From CAVTOO01 sp963736355 (GTDB lineage Bacteria > Pseudomonadota > Alphaproteobacteria > Rhizobiales > Xanthobacteraceae), in assembly GCA_963736355.1 (NCBI GenBank), contig CAVTOO010000020.1, positions 1 through 16,934 on the forward strand: a DNA stretch of 16,934 nt. Direction: 5' to 3'. A program made the position numbers and the translations under genes. The notes under the pieces are model-generated. The model saw nothing but the letters and a program-made list of their open reading frames with translations, made no database searches and was not told the origin of the DNA. Shown piece after piece: positions 14,692-16,934 of this stretch (position 1 is the first letter of the stretch; every line of letters starts with the position of its first letter).

Positions 14692-15885
14692 ATGGCTGAC
14701 AAGCGCGTCATCATTTGCGGAGCGGGCCCTTCCGGGCTGACGGCTGCGCTGTTTCTTAGCCGCGCCGGCGTGCCTGTCACGGTGCTCGAAAGCCGCGAGG
14801 CGCTCTACGAGGATCCGCGCGCGGCGACATTTCATCCGCCGACAATGGAAATGTTCGCGGAGAGCGGCGTCACGCAAAAACTGCATGAGCAGGGCATCCT
14901 GTGTCCGCGCTGGCAGTTTCGCGGCCGGGAAGAGGGTGTGGTGGCTGAATTCGACCTCGGCATTCTCGCCGATGTGACAGCCTATCCGTACCGCCTGCAA
15001 TGCGAACAACACAAGCTGGTGGCGATCCTCGCCGGCATGCTGGCCGATAACAGCAACTGCGACATCCGTTACGGCGCGACCGTCGAGGCGGTGACGCAGA
15101 CGGCGGATGGCGTTTCGGTCATGACCACCGACGGCGCAAAATATCACGGTGCTTACGTCATCGGCGCCGATGGCGGCCGCAGCGTCGTGCGCAAGTCGCA
15201 GGACATCGAGTTTGCCGGCTTCACCTATCAGGAGCGGTTCCTGGTCATCACCACGCCGACCGATTTCGAGCAGCAGGGCTTCGCCTATAGCTGCTACGTG
15301 TCCGATCCGTCCGAATGGTGCGCGCTGTTCAAGGTTCCCGGTGCTGGTCCGCCGGGCATCTGGCGTGTCGTGTTTCCGACCAAGCCTGAACATACGGCGG
15401 AGGAGTTGCTCGATTTTGCGTCGGCTCAGCAGCGCCTGCAGGGCTTCATCCCGCGCAGACAGCCCTACGAGATCGTGCACACCAATCTCTACACGGTGCA
15501 TCAACGCGTCGCCGCCAATTATCGCAGCGGCCGCGTCCTGCTCGCCGGCGACGCCGCGCACGTCAATAATCCGCTCGGCGGCATGGGCATGAACTTCGGC
15601 ATCCATGACGCGGTCAGCCTCGCCGACAAACTCACCCGCGTCATCAATGGCGAGAGCGACGATCTGCTTGACCTGTATGACCGGCAGCGGCGCCATGTGG
15701 CGAACACGTTTCTCCAGGCGATGACGATCCAGAACAAGCGCGTGCTGGAAGAGAAAGACCCGATGAAGCGGGTCGAGCGCATGAACGAGATGCGGGAAAC
15801 CGCGGCGGACCCCGCCAAGGCGCGGACCTTCCTTTTGCGGACGGCGATGTTCGAAGGACTATGGGCGGCCGAGAAGGTCGCCTGA
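14692..15885 (+). CDS. FAD-dependent monooxygenase (PHBH/UbiH-like)
   Basis: A group A flavoprotein monooxygenase that uses NAD(P)H and oxygen to hydroxylate an aromatic or related ring compound. An undamaged 397-residue frame shows all three family fingerprints: GAGPSG at 10-15 for the ADP part of FAD, the DG motif GADGGRS at 158-164 for FAD and NAD(P)H, and LLAGDAAH at 283-290 followed by NPLGGMGMNFGIHDA for the ribityl part. Length is normal. The frame is open further upstream, but ATG at 14692 (MADKRVIICG) places the FAD motif at the usual depth and follows the isomerase-like stop by 7 bases, with AGGCAGAGA upstream. No membrane segment is visible. With the CoA-transferase and acyl-CoA enzymes in the cluster it suggests an aromatic or heteroaromatic acid as pathway substrate. 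Confidence 0.88.
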   Translation: MADKRVIICGAGPSGLTAALFLSRAGVPVTVLESREALYEDPRAATFHPPTMEMFAESGVTQKLHEQGILCPRWQFRGREEGVVAEFDLGILADVTAYPYRLQCEQHKLVAILAGMLADNSNCDIRYGATVEAVTQTADGVSVMTTDGAKYHGAYVIGADGGRSVVRKSQDIEFAGFTYQERFLVITTPTDFEQQGFAYSCYVSDPSEWCALFKVPGAGPPGIWRVVFPTKPEHTAEELLDFASAQQRLQGFIPRRQPYEIVHTNLYTVHQRVAANYRSGRVLLAGDAAHVNNPLGGMGMNFGIHDAVSLADKLTRVINGESDDLLDLYDRQRRHVANTFLQAMTIQNKRVLEEKDPMKRVERMNEMRETAADPAKARTFLLRTAMFEGLWAAEKVA

Positions 15886-15954
15886 CGGCGCGACAACAAT
15901 AAAAGAATGAGGGAGGCAGGATCTCACCAGATTTGCCTTTGAAGGAGCAGGGAC

Positions 15955-16924
15955 ATGACGACACGACGGACGTTTATGAAGCAGGTGTTTGGCGCTGGCG
16001 TTGCAGCGGCCATGCCGTTGCCCGCCTTCGCCGCCGACTGGCCGAAGCGGCCGGTGAAGCTGATCGTGCCTTTCGCTCCCGGCGGCAATACTGACGGGAT
16101 TGCGCGGCTGATCGGTCAGTACCTCGGCGGCAAGTTTGGCGAGACCTTCGTCGTTGAAAACCGTGTTGGCGCAGGCGGCCTCATTGCGACGAATGCGGTC
16201 GCCCGTTCAGCACCGGACGGATACACGATGATGATGGTGGCGTTGCCGCAAATCGCCATTCTCCCCGCGCTTGAGAAAACCGACTACGACCCGGTCAAGG
16301 ATTTCACCCCGATCAGCAACGTCGCCAGCAATCCGTTCTGCTTGGTGGCGAACCCGGCCTTCGAGCCCAAGACGTTGCCGGAGTTCGTCGCTTACGTGAA
16401 AGCGCAGCCGGGGAAACTGGCCTATGCCTCGGGCGGCACAGGCAGCGTCAGTCACCTGACGATGGTGTTGTTCCTGCAGCGCGCCGGCCTGGACATGGTG
16501 CACGTTCCCTATAAAGGCGGCGCCCCGGCCATTTCCGATGTCATGGGCAATCAGGTCCCGGTCTATTTCGGCAATCTGTCGGAGGCTCTTCCTCAGGCAG
16601 GGCGGGGCCTTCGGGCGCTTGCGGTCTCGGCATCAAGCGCGCCGGAAAATTGCCCGATGTTCCGACGGTGGCCGAAAGCGGGTTTCCGGGTTTCAGATCC
16701 GAGACCTGGAACGGACTGATTGCGCCGGCAGGGACGCCGCAGCCGATCGTCGACCTCGTGGCGGCCGAGGTCAAAAACGCGCTGAAGGACCCGGTTATCC
16801 TGCAGCGTCTCGACAGCTATGGCGTCGATCCCATTGGTTCGACACCGGCCGAATTCGTGCAGACGATTGCGAGCGACATCGCGCAGTGGGCACGGCGGTC
16901 AGGGCCGCGGACATCAAGCTTTAG
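15955..16924 (+). CDS. Bug/TctC-type tricarboxylate-transport binding protein
   Basis: A periplasmic binding protein of the large Bug family, which binds organic acids. The N-terminus RRTFMKQVFGAGVAAAM has a twin-arginine motif (R4, R5, F7, K9), then a hydrophobic stretch and PAFAADWPKRP, so Tat export with cleavage after AFA is likely. Family motifs are LIVPFAPGGNTDGIAR, ENRVGAGGLIATNAVARSAP, DGYTMMM, VPYKGGAPAISDVMGNQVPV, and, after a lost G near 16630, GLIAPAGTPQPIVDLVAAEV. A second lost G near 16895 hides the end AVRAADIKL, with its stop at 16922-16924. AAGGAG lies 11 bases before ATG. About 322 residues. It is the last gene in the window. Membrane partners TctA and TctB are not present here, as is common for Bug proteins. 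Confidence 0.86.
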
Positions 16925-16934
16925 CCGGCTCAAG

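Noticed and set aside
13836..14780. Long minus-strand open frame opposite the isomerase-like gene
   Set aside because: It lies antisense to a clean, recognisable gene and codes an Arg/His/Ala-rich sequence typical of a reverse frame in high-GC DNA.
14605..15696. 363-codon minus-strand open frame opposite the monooxygenase
   Set aside because: Antisense shadow of the FAD monooxygenase, with no family motif. The plus strand has all three flavin fingerprints.
1..16934. CRISPR array, tRNA, rRNA, riboswitch
   Set aside because: No regularly spaced repeats, no cloverleaf with a CCA end and no rRNA-like stretch were seen when reading both strands by eye. A covariance-model scan would be needed to exclude small RNAs.

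Overview
This is a high-GC window whose gene content and codon use suggest an alphaproteobacterium of the Rhizobiales type (Bradyrhizobium, Rhodopseudomonas or Afipia relatives). The basis is the serine-recombinase/DUF2924/DUF3489 cassette, the SsuABC-type and Bug/TctC transport genes, and CaiB and acyl-CoA dehydrogenase families typical of that group. The genus cannot be fixed from the sequence alone.

Left part (1-4000, minus strand) is accessory DNA. It holds a truncated piece of a YbaL/KefB-like cation:proton antiporter (138-317) and a weak hairpin. It then holds a mobile-type module read right to left: DUF3489 copy 2, DUF3489 copy 1, DUF2924, and a large serine recombinase. The DUF3489 gene, its leader and the first codons of DUF2924 have been duplicated in tandem (about 2696-3295 and 3322-3937). 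Each leader carries a small conserved reading frame (SHKIAHY-x-LDF).

Right part (4109-16924, plus strand) is one long co-directional catabolic cluster. The order is LysR regulator, acyl-CoA dehydrogenase, amidase, CaiB/BaiF CoA-transferase, ABC substrate-binding protein, ABC permease, ABC ATPase, PuuE-like polysaccharide-deacetylase-fold hydrolase, atypical SDR, MaoC-like hydratase, maleate-isomerase/Asp-Glu-racemase-like protein, FAD monooxygenase and a TctC/Bug binding protein. Gaps are short, several start and stop codons touch or overlap, and a perfect 9-bp dyad lies between lysR and the first enzyme gene. The likely theme is uptake of an organic acid or amide, C-N bond hydrolysis, flavin hydroxylation and CoA-linked beta-oxidation-type breakdown. 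The substrate is not visible from sequence.

The most striking feature is technical. Between about 4730 and 13450 almost every gene is cut by single-base frame changes, mostly extra bases, while the protein sequence between them stays well conserved. The racemase-like and monooxygenase genes just downstream are clean. I read this as uncorrected consensus error rather than true pseudogenes, and I annotate the genes across the frame breaks.
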